Source of the DNA: Candidatus Heimdallarchaeota archaeon
Lineage (GTDB): Archaea > Asgardarchaeota > Heimdallarchaeia > Hodarchaeales > Hodarchaeaceae
Reading direction: 5' to 3'
DNA: 64,000 nucleotides
Assembly: GCA_020353515.1 (NCBI GenBank)
Contig: CP070695.1
Coordinates: 821,057-885,056 of the forward strand
Shown here: positions 35,706 to 44,637 of the stretch, piece after piece
Numbering within the stretch: position 1 is the stretch's first letter
Layout: the number at the start of each line of letters is the position of its first letter
Program-made: the position numbers and the translations under genes
The notes under the pieces: generated by a model
Seen by the model: only the letters and a program-made list of their open reading frames with translations
Told to the model about the DNA's origin: nothing
The model's database searches: none

Positions 35706-36005
35706 TCAGAGTCCAAGCTTAAAAAATCCACCTGCGATTAGTGGAAAAATGGACACCTCACAGTCGTGACTTAAGCTAGTATCTAATCCCTCCAGAGCAA
35801 GTATATTTCGTCCATCAATAAGAATTGTAAATCCTTTTTTTAATTCTTCATTTTCTAAAAAGAAAGAACTTCCTTTTTTACCAGATTTCGATTGAAAAAA
35901 GTCGAAAATCTGCCTCAATTCTATAGGTTCCTTAATAACAATATTATGAGTTTCTCCAAATTCCAATTGTAAAATGGCAAAAAAAATGAGCCTTATTGTA
36001 ATCAT
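35706..36005 (-). CDS. MoaD/ThiS-like beta-grasp protein
   Basis: 99 residues with the beta-grasp pattern of molybdopterin-synthase small subunits: RLIFFAILQLEFGE, ILIDGRNILALEG, DCEVSIFPLIAGG. The usual terminal Gly-Gly is followed here by FFKLGL, so a thiocarboxylate could form only after trimming, or not at all. Its ATG overlaps the stop of the aldehyde oxidoreductase gene (ATGA), which fits supply of the tungstopterin cofactor to that enzyme. Such MoaD-like genes often accompany tungsten oxidoreductases. Confidence 0.8.
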   Translation of the reverse strand: MITIRLIFFAILQLEFGETHNIVIKEPIELRQIFDFFQSKSGKKGSSFFLENEELKKGFTILIDGRNILALEGLDTSLSHDCEVSIFPLIAGGFFKLGL

Positions 36006-38455
36006 TGGTCTTTACTCGTCAAAATTACATTTTTAAGATGTAGAGTTGCTTGTTGTGGATTAGCTGACCTTGTAATTGCTGAACCTACAATGATGATATC
36101 AGCACCACATTCGATAGCTTTCGGAATGGTTTCCGCTTTCAGTCCACCCGCTACTGCAATTGGAATCTTGATAATCTCTCTTAATCTTTTTAATGTGGGA
36201 AAAGGAATTTTATCAAAATCTGATCGCAGTTGTTGATCTATACCTATGTGTAATCCAATAATATCCACACCAAGCTTTTCCAAATCAATGGCTCGGTTAA
36301 TAGGATCCTTTATCCCAATTAAATCGGCGAAAATTTTGACTCCAAATTTTTTTCCTGCCCCAACAGCATCTTTAATGGTACTATCTGGAGCTATACCTAA
36401 AATACATACAATATCAGCACCAGCTAACGCAGCCATCTCTGTTTCTAAATAGCTCGCATCCATTGTCTTAAGGTCAGCAACAATTGTTTTGTGAGGAAAG
36501 AGCTGACGTAATTTACTAACTGATTCTATACCAGTTGCTTTAATTAAAGGGGTGCCCGCTTCAATCCAGTCCACGCCTCCCAAAGCACTTTTCTGAGCTA
36601 TTTTAAGGGCTTCATCCAGATCGCGAAGATCTAAAGCAATTTGAAGTTTTGTATGAGTTTTAATAGGTTGAATATTAAGCTCTCCTAATTTTCGATCTGA
36701 AGGGATTCCTAAATCTCCCCAGCCTCTGATATTATAATATTCTTTTAAAAGACCATTAATATTAAGGGTGTGACCCTTAGCTGGTCCTTCAGGTAACGAT
36801 TCTTTTTGAAATCTTGAAGGGAGGACATCATTTTCTTTTGTCAATCCTTCTCGAATATTAAACAAGCGTTCTAAATTGTAAATTCTTTCTCCAATTTTCC
36901 TGAACTCATCCTCATCAATATAAAAACCAGTAGCGGTAGTTAAAAGCTTCGCATAAATTTCGACTTCGCACTTAAACGTTGAGAATACAGCCATTGCAGT
37001 GAATTTACACCATTCAGCAGAATCGAGAGCAGCAAATACATCCTGCAAATTTTTGACTAGATTCGCTTTTTCCTCTTCTGCAAAGGGGTCGACAAAATGG
37101 GGTAAGCTTAATACTTCTTGAATAACAGTGTAAGCTTTTAAATGGGTTCCCCCACTATTGGAGGTGACGTAGCTAAGTGCCATGCCCTTTATTCCTCTTG
37201 GATCATAAGCAGGTAATTCCAAGCCTTTAACATGGCATGCAAACTTTGTTGTTTCCTTACCAATTTGATTAGCGGCATTTCTTACTCCGTTTGCCAATAA
37301 GTCACCTTCATTCCTTCGATAAGCAATATTTTCTATTAATGAAAGAAGCGCTTGACCATCACCAAATGGTATAGCGTTAGGAATGATTTTTTTTTCACTA
37401 CATTCCATAAACCATCCAATAACGTTTCCAGTAGAAATAGTATCTAATCCTAGCTTGTTACAAAGCGAATTAGCTTTAAATATAGTCTCAAGATCGCTTA
37501 TACCGCAATTAGGACCTAGAGCCCATAATGATTCATATTCAGGACCTTGTGTTTCTATCTCCTTGTATTTCATGATCCTCCCGCAAGCAATAGGACAGCC
37601 TCGGCAAGGTTCTTTCTTCACTAAGTATTCCCTAAGTGTTTCACCTGCAATTTGACGTACATCATCAAAAATACCAGTACTGAAGTTTTTAACAGGAAGT
37701 ACACCGTGCTTATTTACAATGTTAACAAGAATAGGAGTTCCATAAAGTCCCATTCCAGTTCCTGTCACAGGGTGCCCCTTTAAGATCTCTAAAAACTTTT
37801 TATTAACCTTCCGAAACGCGTGTTGGTTAACAGGGACGACTTTTCCATTTCCTCGAACTACAACAGCTTTAAGCTTTTTTGAACCCCAAACAGCTCCAAT
37901 ACCTCCTCTCCCTGCAGTTCTTGTTCCATTGATTACGCAGGCAAAATGAACTAGATTTTCCCCTGCAGGACCTATAGCTGCAACAGAATGACCACTGTGA
38001 CGCTTTTTTAGTAATCCTTCTGTTTCATCGATAGTTTTCCCCCATAGATTCGTGGCATCTTGAATTAAAACGTTCTTTGCATTTATTAAAAGATAAACAG
38101 GGGTATCAGACGCATCCTCGATAATAATACCATCATAACCTGCTCGTTTTATCTCAATCCCTAGTCTTCCCCCACAATGAGTATCATTAAGGGTTCGTTC
38201 TGTGAGTGGACTCTTGAAAACCATACACCACCTCGAAGTAGTAGGAGATGTTGTTCCTGTCATTGGCCCTGTCATAATGACAACTTTATTATCTGCGCTT
38301 AACGGATTAATCCCTGATTTAAGCTCGTCATACAAAATTTTAACGCCATACCCTCTTCCTCCAAGGTATTCTTGAGCGATATCAAGGTTTATTGGTTCTC
38401 TTTTGATCTCTTTTGTCTTTAAATTAACTCTCAGAATATGATTAGCGTAGGTCAC
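36002..38455 (-). CDS. Aldehyde (formaldehyde):ferredoxin oxidoreductase fused to 3-hexulose-6-phosphate synthase
   Basis: 817 residues, two complete enzymes in one frame. Residues 1 to about 597 are a tungstopterin aldehyde:ferredoxin oxidoreductase: GGRGYGVKILYDEL, HCGGRLGIEIKRAGYDGIII, AGRGGIGAVWGSKKLKAVVV, the 4Fe-4S ligands Cys284, Cys287 and Cys291 (CRGCPIAC) with Cys483 (AEWCKF), and the usual end YYNIRGWGDLGIPS. Residues about 598-817 are an OMP-decarboxylase-superfamily HPS: WIEAGTPLIKATG, ADLKTMDAS (Asp661, Lys663, Asp666), LHIGIDQQ (His736), VAGGL, VGSAIT. HPS cleaves hexulose-6-P to ribulose-5-P and formaldehyde (or the reverse); the oxidoreductase would oxidise formaldehyde to formate and reduce ferredoxin. 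The length equals the sum of the two families. Start supported by the family N-terminus. Confidence 0.92.
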   Translation of the reverse strand: MTYANHILRVNLKTKEIKREPINLDIAQEYLGGRGYGVKILYDELKSGINPLSADNKVVIMTGPMTGTTSPTTSRWCMVFKSPLTERTLNDTHCGGRLGIEIKRAGYDGIIIEDASDTPVYLLINAKNVLIQDATNLWGKTIDETEGLLKKRHSGHSVAAIGPAGENLVHFACVINGTRTAGRGGIGAVWGSKKLKAVVVRGNGKVVPVNQHAFRKVNKKFLEILKGHPVTGTGMGLYGTPILVNIVNKHGVLPVKNFSTGIFDDVRQIAGETLREYLVKKEPCRGCPIACGRIMKYKEIETQGPEYESLWALGPNCGISDLETIFKANSLCNKLGLDTISTGNVIGWFMECSEKKIIPNAIPFGDGQALLSLIENIAYRRNEGDLLANGVRNAANQIGKETTKFACHVKGLELPAYDPRGIKGMALSYVTSNSGGTHLKAYTVIQEVLSLPHFVDPFAEEEKANLVKNLQDVFAALDSAEWCKFTAMAVFSTFKCEVEIYAKLLTTATGFYIDEDEFRKIGERIYNLERLFNIREGLTKENDVLPSRFQKESLPEGPAKGHTLNINGLLKEYYNIRGWGDLGIPSDRKLGELNIQPIKTHTKLQIALDLRDLDEALKIAQKSALGGVDWIEAGTPLIKATGIESVSKLRQLFPHKTIVADLKTMDASYLETEMAALAGADIVCILGIAPDSTIKDAVGAGKKFGVKIFADLIGIKDPINRAIDLEKLGVDIIGLHIGIDQQLRSDFDKIPFPTLKRLREIIKIPIAVAGGLKAETIPKAIECGADIIIVGSAITRSANPQQATLHLKNVILTSKDQ

Positions 38456-38603
38456 AATCTTAACCAGCTCTCAGGGCGATTTTACTCTTCACGATTTCTG
38501 ATAACAGCTGCTTATGATGGTTTTACATTTTTTTCCACAACAATAATTCCTTTAATTCCCTCTAAAAATACGTGTTTAAATCTTGAATCTATGAGGCTTA
38601 TTT

Positions 38604-39716
38604 ATGTACTCGAATTTTAACGAAAATTTGGCAAAACTAATCATTCAATATTCTGTTAATGTAAAGAAAAATGACCTTGTGTTAATTCAGGCTTCAATTA
38701 ACGCTGAGAACCTTGTCCGAGAGATATTTAAGGAAAGTATCCGAGTAGGCGCAAATATTTTAAGAATGAAATTCAGGTTTGATGGTCAGGACGAGATATT
38801 TTACAAATATGCTTCTGATGCTCAATTACAATACGTTGACGAGCTTGAAATTGAGTTATGGAAGAAAGCTAATGTACTAATAGCAATCGATTCTGACTAT
38901 AATACCCGGGAATTAACTAATGTCGCAGCAGATAAGAAAGTGATGCTAAGAGAGGCAAGGAAGGAAATCACAAAAATATATCTTGAACGAGCAGCTAAAA
39001 AGGAATTAAGATGGAATTTATCTCCTTATCCTTGTAATGCACATGCTCAAGAGGCACAAATGGGAGGAATGGAATACTTAGAATTTGTATATAAAGCACT
39101 GAATCTTCATCAAGAAGATCCTGTTAGTTTCTGGAAGGGCGTGGAAAAGAAACAGCAGAAAATAGTAGATATATTAAACAAGGGTTCAGAAATGCAGATA
39201 ATAGGTGAAGATACAGACTTAACTTTAGCGATTGAAAATCGAAAATGGGAGAATTGTTGTGGCCACGAGAATCTTCCGGATGGAGAAGTTTTTACGGGCC
39301 CACATGAAGATGGGGTTAATGGAACAATTCGGTTTACCTATCCAGGGATATATGAAGGCCAAGAGATCGAGGATATTCATTTAACGTTCAAGGAGGGAAA
39401 AGTAACAGATTTCAACGCAGTAAAAGGAAAAGAGCTTTTAGAAAAAATGTTAACTATTTCTAACGCGAATATTATTGGAGAACTAGCTGTAGGCACAAAT
39501 TTTGCAATAAATAAATTTACTAAGAACATGCTGTTCGACGAAAAAATGGGTGGTACCGTTCATCTTGCCCTAGGCTCTGGCTATCCTGAAACTGGTTCAA
39601 AAAATCAATCATCCATTCATTGGGACATTCTGAAAGAAATGAAGAGTGATGAATCAATAATATTTTTAGATGAAGAGATGATTTATAAAGCTGGAAAATG
39701 GTTAATCCCAAAATAA
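38604..39716 (+). CDS. M29-family metalloaminopeptidase
   Basis: 370 residues. Family M29 (AmpS/AmpT type) features: N-terminal NLAKLIIQYSVNVKKNDLVL, then the metal-site region LPDGEVFTGPHEDGVNGTIR, NANIIGELAVGTN (Glu), GGTVHLALGSGYPETGSKN (His) and SIHWDIL (His-x-Asp). It should remove N-terminal residues from peptides in the cytoplasm using two cobalt or zinc ions. M29 enzymes are about 370-410 residues, so this is full length. Divergent from the oxidoreductase-HPS gene. Confidence 0.9.
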   Translation: MYSNFNENLAKLIIQYSVNVKKNDLVLIQASINAENLVREIFKESIRVGANILRMKFRFDGQDEIFYKYASDAQLQYVDELEIELWKKANVLIAIDSDYNTRELTNVAADKKVMLREARKEITKIYLERAAKKELRWNLSPYPCNAHAQEAQMGGMEYLEFVYKALNLHQEDPVSFWKGVEKKQQKIVDILNKGSEMQIIGEDTDLTLAIENRKWENCCGHENLPDGEVFTGPHEDGVNGTIRFTYPGIYEGQEIEDIHLTFKEGKVTDFNAVKGKELLEKMLTISNANIIGELAVGTNFAINKFTKNMLFDEKMGGTVHLALGSGYPETGSKNQSSIHWDILKEMKSDESIIFLDEEMIYKAGKWLIPK

Positions 39717-39725
39717 TATCTATTA

Positions 39726-42026
39726 CTAAAGATGAATAACGTCACCACTTTGTAACGATTCAAGGGCAGCACGTGCGACTCGAAGAGCAGAAATACCATC
39801 AGAAATAGGAATAGGTACTTCTTCATCATTTAATATCGCTTTGGCAAATGCACCAACTTGATCAACAAAAAATGGTAATTGATCAAATTCTTCTAAAGTT
39901 GGTTCAAGTCCGTCTAATTCAGTATTTTTAACAGCAGGCTGTTTTGATGGATCAATCTGGATGGTTCCGTCCTCACCATAAACAAACATCTTTGTATTAT
40001 TTCCAACTTGGTCTCTGAGGTCTGCCTCGGCCCAGGAAGCTTCTATTGTAATCAATACCCCTGATTGAGATTGGAGAGTAATGACAACAGTATCCCATGT
40101 ATCAATCTCAGGATAAACAGAATTTGATCCAATTGCATAAACAGTTTTTATCGGATCATTTGGACCTAGAAACCATTGAACTAGATCAATATCGTGTATT
40201 GCTAGATCTACAGCTATCCCCCCACTTTTATCAATGTTCCAAAACCAATCTGCTACTGGTGGTCCTCTTCCCCTTCGGTGCGCATGAATGGAAACTATGG
40301 AACCAATCTCACCTTTATCTATTACCCTTTTTGTAGTAGAATAGTGAGACATAAACCGACATATCATTGCAACCATTAGTTTGACATTATTTTTCTTTAA
40401 TTCATGTTCAACTGCTTTTAACTCTTCTGGATGTAATAATATGGGTTTCTCACAAAGAATATGTTTTCCTGCATTTGCTGCAGCGACAATGTATTCTTTA
40501 TGAACGAAAGTTGGCACACAGATTGATACTGCTTGTAATTGAGGATCATTGAGAGCTTCAAGATAATCCTCGTAAATATTGGTTACCCCAAAAAATAATG
40601 CTGCTCCTTGAAGTGATACTGGATTTCGTGTAGCAAACGAGTGCAATTCTGTCCATGAGCAAGCAGAATAAGCAGCAGCATGAACTTGCCCGATCCCTCC
40701 CAATCCAATTACCCCTATTTTTAAGGGATTGTCGACTTTTGGAATACCTGAAATTAGTTCATACACTTTTGGAGAAGTCCTTGTAGAAAGCATTGTACCA
40801 ATGATTCGTTCCTTAATTCCGAGTTTAGTATTCAATATTTCTTCCATTTCTCTTAAAAATTTTCCAGCAATCAAAGATAACTCAATATAAGACAATTGAT
40901 GCCAATTAGGTAAACCAATTACATTTTCAGTAATTTTATCTGTAATAGGACAGCGGGAATCAGTATAGAACACTTCTTGTTCAAAAAAAGGACAAGTAAA
41001 TGGGCATTTACGGTTTCCATAACCCATTCTCTCCTTAAAGAGAGTAGAAGTGTAAAGACCAGCAGGATAAATTAACTGTGTTATCTGAAAGTCACGATTA
41101 AGACGATCAGCCAATTCTTTTCCCGTCATCCCAACTATTGATGGATCTATTTGTAGAGCATAAGCATGGAATACATGTTTTCCATTCTCTGGCATTTGAG
41201 GTAAGGCTACCCCTGGAATATCTTTTAATAATGAATTTAAATATAATGAGTTCTTAATTCGTCCATCATTCATCTGATCAAGTTTTTTTAGTTGTTCTAA
41301 GCCAATTGCTGCCTGTATGGTTGTCATACGATAATTATAACCTAATCTCTCATATGTGTACCAAGATGGTTCCCCATGATGTCTAACTAATCGGCATTGC
41401 TCAGCAAATTCGGGGTCATCAGTAACTATAATACCTCCCTCACCAGTCATCATATTTTTGGATTCAAAGAGACTAAAACATCCTGCCTTTCCAAATGTCC
41501 CTATTTTTTTCCCATCATATTCTGCTCCATGAGCTTGACATGCATCCTCAATCAAAACTAAGTTATGTTTTTCAGCAAACTCAAGAAGAGATGTTAAGTC
41601 CATTGGATAACCAAATAAATGTACAGGGATAATTGCTTTTGTTTGGTCAGTTACCTTATTCTTTAAGTCAGTAGGATCCATACAAAAGGTATTAGGGTCA
41701 ATGTCAACAAATACTGGAATAGCATTTTGATGTAGAACAGCTGTGGCTGTAGCAACAAATGTATAAGGTGGAATTAAGACTTCATCTCCAGCTCCAATTC
41801 CAGCAGCAGCTAAAGACACATGTAAAGCAGCCGTTCCTGAACTAACAGCAATAGCGTACTTAGCACCCATGTAATTAGCAAATGCTGTTTCAAACTCCTC
41901 TATTTCAGTACCACTCATGAAAGTTAAACGTTTATCACGCATAACACGCTTTACAGCCAAGATCTCTTCCCGTTCAACTTTTCGATCCATTGGGAATAGA
42001 TCTCGGGGTTTAATTTTACGGGTCAT
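39726..42026 (-). CDS. DegT/DnrJ aminotransferase fused to Gfo/Idh/MocA dehydrogenase
   Basis: 766 residues. Residues 1 to about 405 are a DegT/DnrJ/EryC1/StrS PLP aminotransferase: VSSGTAALHVSLAAAGIGAG, IEDACQAHGAEYDGKKIG, PLP Lys190 in FSLFESKNMMTGEGG, and LGYNYRMTTIQAAIG. Residues about 434-766 are a Gfo/Idh/MocA NAD(P) oxidoreductase: IGVIGLGGIGQVHAAAY, CEKPILLHPEEL (EKP, 526-528), and AVDLAIHDIDLVQWFLG (Asp607, His611). In known amino-sugar pathways separate members of these families oxidise a sugar hydroxyl and then aminate the keto group, so one chain could run both steps. The product could be an amino-nucleotide sugar or aminocyclitol for surface glycans. A three-Cys stretch (CPFTCPF ... 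CPITD, about 341-360) is unusual for DegT. Confidence 0.92.
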   Translation of the reverse strand: MTRKIKPRDLFPMDRKVEREEILAVKRVMRDKRLTFMSGTEIEEFETAFANYMGAKYAIAVSSGTAALHVSLAAAGIGAGDEVLIPPYTFVATATAVLHQNAIPVFVDIDPNTFCMDPTDLKNKVTDQTKAIIPVHLFGYPMDLTSLLEFAEKHNLVLIEDACQAHGAEYDGKKIGTFGKAGCFSLFESKNMMTGEGGIIVTDDPEFAEQCRLVRHHGEPSWYTYERLGYNYRMTTIQAAIGLEQLKKLDQMNDGRIKNSLYLNSLLKDIPGVALPQMPENGKHVFHAYALQIDPSIVGMTGKELADRLNRDFQITQLIYPAGLYTSTLFKERMGYGNRKCPFTCPFFEQEVFYTDSRCPITDKITENVIGLPNWHQLSYIELSLIAGKFLREMEEILNTKLGIKERIIGTMLSTRTSPKVYELISGIPKVDNPLKIGVIGLGGIGQVHAAAYSACSWTELHSFATRNPVSLQGAALFFGVTNIYEDYLEALNDPQLQAVSICVPTFVHKEYIVAAANAGKHILCEKPILLHPEELKAVEHELKKNNVKLMVAMICRFMSHYSTTKRVIDKGEIGSIVSIHAHRRGRGPPVADWFWNIDKSGGIAVDLAIHDIDLVQWFLGPNDPIKTVYAIGSNSVYPEIDTWDTVVITLQSQSGVLITIEASWAEADLRDQVGNNTKMFVYGEDGTIQIDPSKQPAVKNTELDGLEPTLEEFDQLPFFVDQVGAFAKAILNDEEVPIPISDGISALRVARAALESLQSGDVIHL

Positions 42027-42351
42027 AAGATTCTACAACTCTTTTCAGGTAATTACGGTTGAATCAGGTTTTGTCCAAAATGACTTTTTTAATTTAGAAT
42101 AGAAAAATAGTGAGAAACCAAAAAATTTTTTGTCTGAAAATATCCTCATCTTATCTGAAAAAAAAAGACGAAAGTTTATATATCATAATAAGGTGGAATT
42201 ATATAAGCCCAACTTCTGGAATGAAAGAGTAATTGTGCGAATGGAACAATTTAAGTCTCTAAAGTCTATCGAGATCGAAAATTAGAACATGTAGGATGAT
42301 TTTGCTTTTTTGTAAGGATTTGGGTTCTATTCGTCGTTAGAAGTGTAAAAA
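42027..42351. other. 325-bp gene-free region with long leader
   Basis: Contains the plus-strand promoter of the OB-fold gene at 42175-42183 and then about 145 bases before its ATG. Only a 14-codon open frame (42241-42285) is present between them. A T6 run precedes the start by about 45 bases. Confidence 0.5.
42175..42183 (+). promoter_or_regulatory. TATA box of the OB-fold protein gene
   Basis: TTTATATAT preceded by CGAAAG, a good BRE-like element. Transcription would begin near 42205, leaving an unusually long leader of about 145 bases for an archaeal gene. A second, weaker TATA-like stretch (ATTATATAAG, about 42199-42208) follows. Confidence 0.5.
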
Positions 42352-42867
42352 ATGTCTTATAGTTTTGATTCAGAAGAGACGCATGACGTCAAGATCGAAG
42401 ATGTCAAGCCTCTCGAAAAAAGATTGAATGTAGTTTTTCAAGTCACCAATGTTGGTGAAGAACGAGAAATAAATAAAAAATCAGGGGAAACACATAGAGT
42501 ATGTGATTTCACCGTTGCAGACGAGACCGCATCTATCACATTGACATTATGGAATGAAGATATTGATGCCATCTCGGTTGGAAAGGTTTACAAGCTCAGT
42601 AACGGATTTGCAAATGTTTTTCAAAATTCTCTTCGATTATCAAAAGGAAAATTCGGAGAAATCGGTGAGGACACAACAGTTTTTGATGATGTCAACCAAG
42701 ACAATAATAGATCTTCTGAACATGTAGAAGATCCCCGGAGGAGATCCTATAGACAACGTGGTGGTTATGGTGATAGAGGAGGTTATGGAGGAAGATCCTC
42801 TGGTTATGGTGATCGCGATCGTCGTAGAAGTTCAGATCGGGATCGGAGCTCACGATCTCGTTGGTGA
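42352..42867 (+). CDS. RPA-type OB-fold single-stranded DNA-binding protein with RGG-like tail
   Basis: 171 residues. Residues about 12-110 form one OB fold of the archaeal RPA/SSB type (KPLEKRLNVVFQVTNVGEER, VCDFTVADETASITLTLWNE, GKVYKLSNGFANVFQNSLRL). After an acidic stretch comes a low-complexity tail (about 128-171) rich in Arg, Gly, Tyr, Ser and Asp, with RQRGGYGDRGGYGGR and an SR/RD-rich end. It likely coats single-stranded DNA, or RNA, with the tail adding nonspecific or condensing contacts. Single-OB archaeal SSBs usually end in an acidic tip; this basic tail looks more like eukaryotic RNA-binding proteins. Confidence 0.85.
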   Translation: MSYSFDSEETHDVKIEDVKPLEKRLNVVFQVTNVGEEREINKKSGETHRVCDFTVADETASITLTLWNEDIDAISVGKVYKLSNGFANVFQNSLRLSKGKFGEIGEDTTVFDDVNQDNNRSSEHVEDPRRRSYRQRGGYGDRGGYGGRSSGYGDRDRRRSSDRDRSSRSRW

Positions 42868-42955
42868 ACTAAAAGTATCTTAGCTCCCTTTTAAGCCGTC
42901 ACTCGTATTATTCTTTTTTAATACGAGTGTTTATTTTCAATTCTAGAAGCCAAAA

Positions 42956-43768
42956 TTAGTATTTTTCATGGAATTGCTCTGCAGCAATTATTGCTCTTTT
43001 ACTGTCTACCTCTACTCTTTTCTGTGCCCAAAAGAGATCAATTCCTCCCGCTATAAGAGCAAAGATAAAGAAAAGCCATACTAAAGGATTAAATATTTCA
43101 TCTATTAAATCAACGATCATTTTCGACATGAGAATAATCAAGGAATATCCAAATGAAATGAAAATATAGCTCATCGTGTCAATATAAAGCCAATTTTTGA
43201 TCCATTCTACCCCAGCAAACTCAATGTACGCTCCTACAAAACAAGCAATAAACATGAGTCCCAAGCTATTTGAGGCAAGAAAAGCTAAGAAGGTGAAGAT
43301 TACTCGGGCAAATAAAAAATATTGATCTTTCCGGGTTTCGCCAAATTTCCATTCAAAAAAGAAAGTGGGTAGGATGAATAGTATTCCTGGAAGAAAAGCA
43401 AGCTCGGGAAGAACCATCACTTCTTTACCAATATTATAAGTAAAGATAGAGACCATGCCCCACGCGAAGCCCACATACGCCGAATAACCGTAATCTGGAT
43501 CCCAAGGATGATATTTCCACTTTCCAGAGCTTACACCCCAGTAATCAGTAATATAACCTACAGTTAGACCAAAAAAGAAGAAAAACCATTCATCCCACCC
43601 TGGTTGTGCAATTACTCCATAACAAACCATATATATTATCCCTAATACTAAACAAATCCAATCATTCTGAGTTTTATTATTCAACCATAATACAAAAGGA
43701 ACTCCCCCAATAAAGAAAATTAAGTTAAATAAGGGAATATAGGGAGCAAGTTGAGCGATTAGAACCAT
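42956..43768 (-). CDS. Polytopic membrane protein, unknown
   Basis: 270 residues with about eight hydrophobic segments, a tryptophan-rich loop (WGVSSGKWKYHPWDPDYGY) and a charged C-terminal tail (WAQKRVEVDSKRAIIAAEQF). The overall layout, with conserved-looking aromatic loops between helices, is like small integral membrane enzymes, but I can name no family and see no catalytic motif. Confidence 0.65.
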   Translation of the reverse strand: MVLIAQLAPYIPLFNLIFFIGGVPFVLWLNNKTQNDWICLVLGIIYMVCYGVIAQPGWDEWFFFFFGLTVGYITDYWGVSSGKWKYHPWDPDYGYSAYVGFAWGMVSIFTYNIGKEVMVLPELAFLPGILFILPTFFFEWKFGETRKDQYFLFARVIFTFLAFLASNSLGLMFIACFVGAYIEFAGVEWIKNWLYIDTMSYIFISFGYSLIILMSKMIVDLIDEIFNPLVWLFFIFALIAGGIDLFWAQKRVEVDSKRAIIAAEQFHEKY

Positions 43769-44050
43769 TAATAGATCACATCAAAGAATAATTTTGACAG
43801 TATTAGACTTTCCATTCATTTGGATGACAAATTACCTGTTTCAAAATCACTTCTAAGTCTTTTTCGTGTCTTGAGTTCGAGGTTATCTGAGAGAAAAACA
43901 TACCCTAAACAAATTTAAACTTACAAATTAAGAAAAGAGAAACCATGTTTTCTACGTAATTCCTTCTTTCAGAGAGTAGTCAATTTAAGTAAATAATAAA
44001 AAGATTACCTCAAAAAGAGTATTGATGATTTTTGCATTGTAGTGATAGAA

Positions 44051-44389
44051 ATGGCGCGAGTAATCAACGAAAAGGAATTTGCAGACATTATTAAAGCAAA
44101 TACACAATCAAATTCATCCCGACCTTTAGTGGTAGATTGTTTTACTGATTGGTGTCCTCCATGTAAAGCAAGTGCTCCTATCTTTGAAAAATTCAGTCAG
44201 AAGTATACTGAAGCCGATTTCATAAAAATTAATGTAGATAAAAATCAGGGAGTAGCTGTTAAATTACGAATCCAGGGAGTCCCGACTTTTGCAATAATCA
44301 TTGGAAATAGATTAGTTTCGAAGATAGTGGGAGCAGATATGAGAAAATTAGAGAAAGAAATCCAAAAAGCTATCAATGGAAAAGAATAA
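44051..44389 (+). CDS. Thioredoxin
   Basis: 112 residues from ATG 44051 (GTGAT lies just ahead; a GTG at 44042 would add three residues). The active site is DWCPPCKASAP (CPPC in place of the usual CGPC), then FIKINVDKN and the cis-proline loop IQGVPTFAII. A cytoplasmic dithiol-disulfide exchanger; the CPPC motif suggests a shifted redox potential. It stands alone, about 250 bases before the DnaJ-like gene. Confidence 0.9.
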   Translation: MARVINEKEFADIIKANTQSNSSRPLVVDCFTDWCPPCKASAPIFEKFSQKYTEADFIKINVDKNQGVAVKLRIQGVPTFAIIIGNRLVSKIVGADMRKLEKEIQKAINGKE

Positions 44390-44637
44390 CTCTCTTCTTC
44401 CTTGAGGGGTAACTGGGATTAAGCTAAATTCCGAAAGGAGCCAATTGTACAATCAAACATAATTTCAAGTCTTCATGGATTTGAACAAGGAGGAGATAAA
44501 AAGGATTAATTTAGTTTTTTTCATTAATCGTTTTGATTTTTTTATTACATAGAAAAAAGACTTATGATTCAGTTATAAATAGTGGATTAGGAAGCAACTT
44601 TGATCTATTAGTAAATCATTATTTGAGGGCTATTTAT

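Noticed and set aside
42241-42285. 14-codon open frame in the leader of the OB-fold gene as a leader peptide
   Set aside because: No ribosome site, no codon bias and no stem structure typical of attenuation.
44533-44637. 35-residue extension of the DnaJ-like protein
   Set aside because: A TATA-like element lies inside it, the residues are unlike DnaJ, and a good ribosome site precedes the TTG at 44638.
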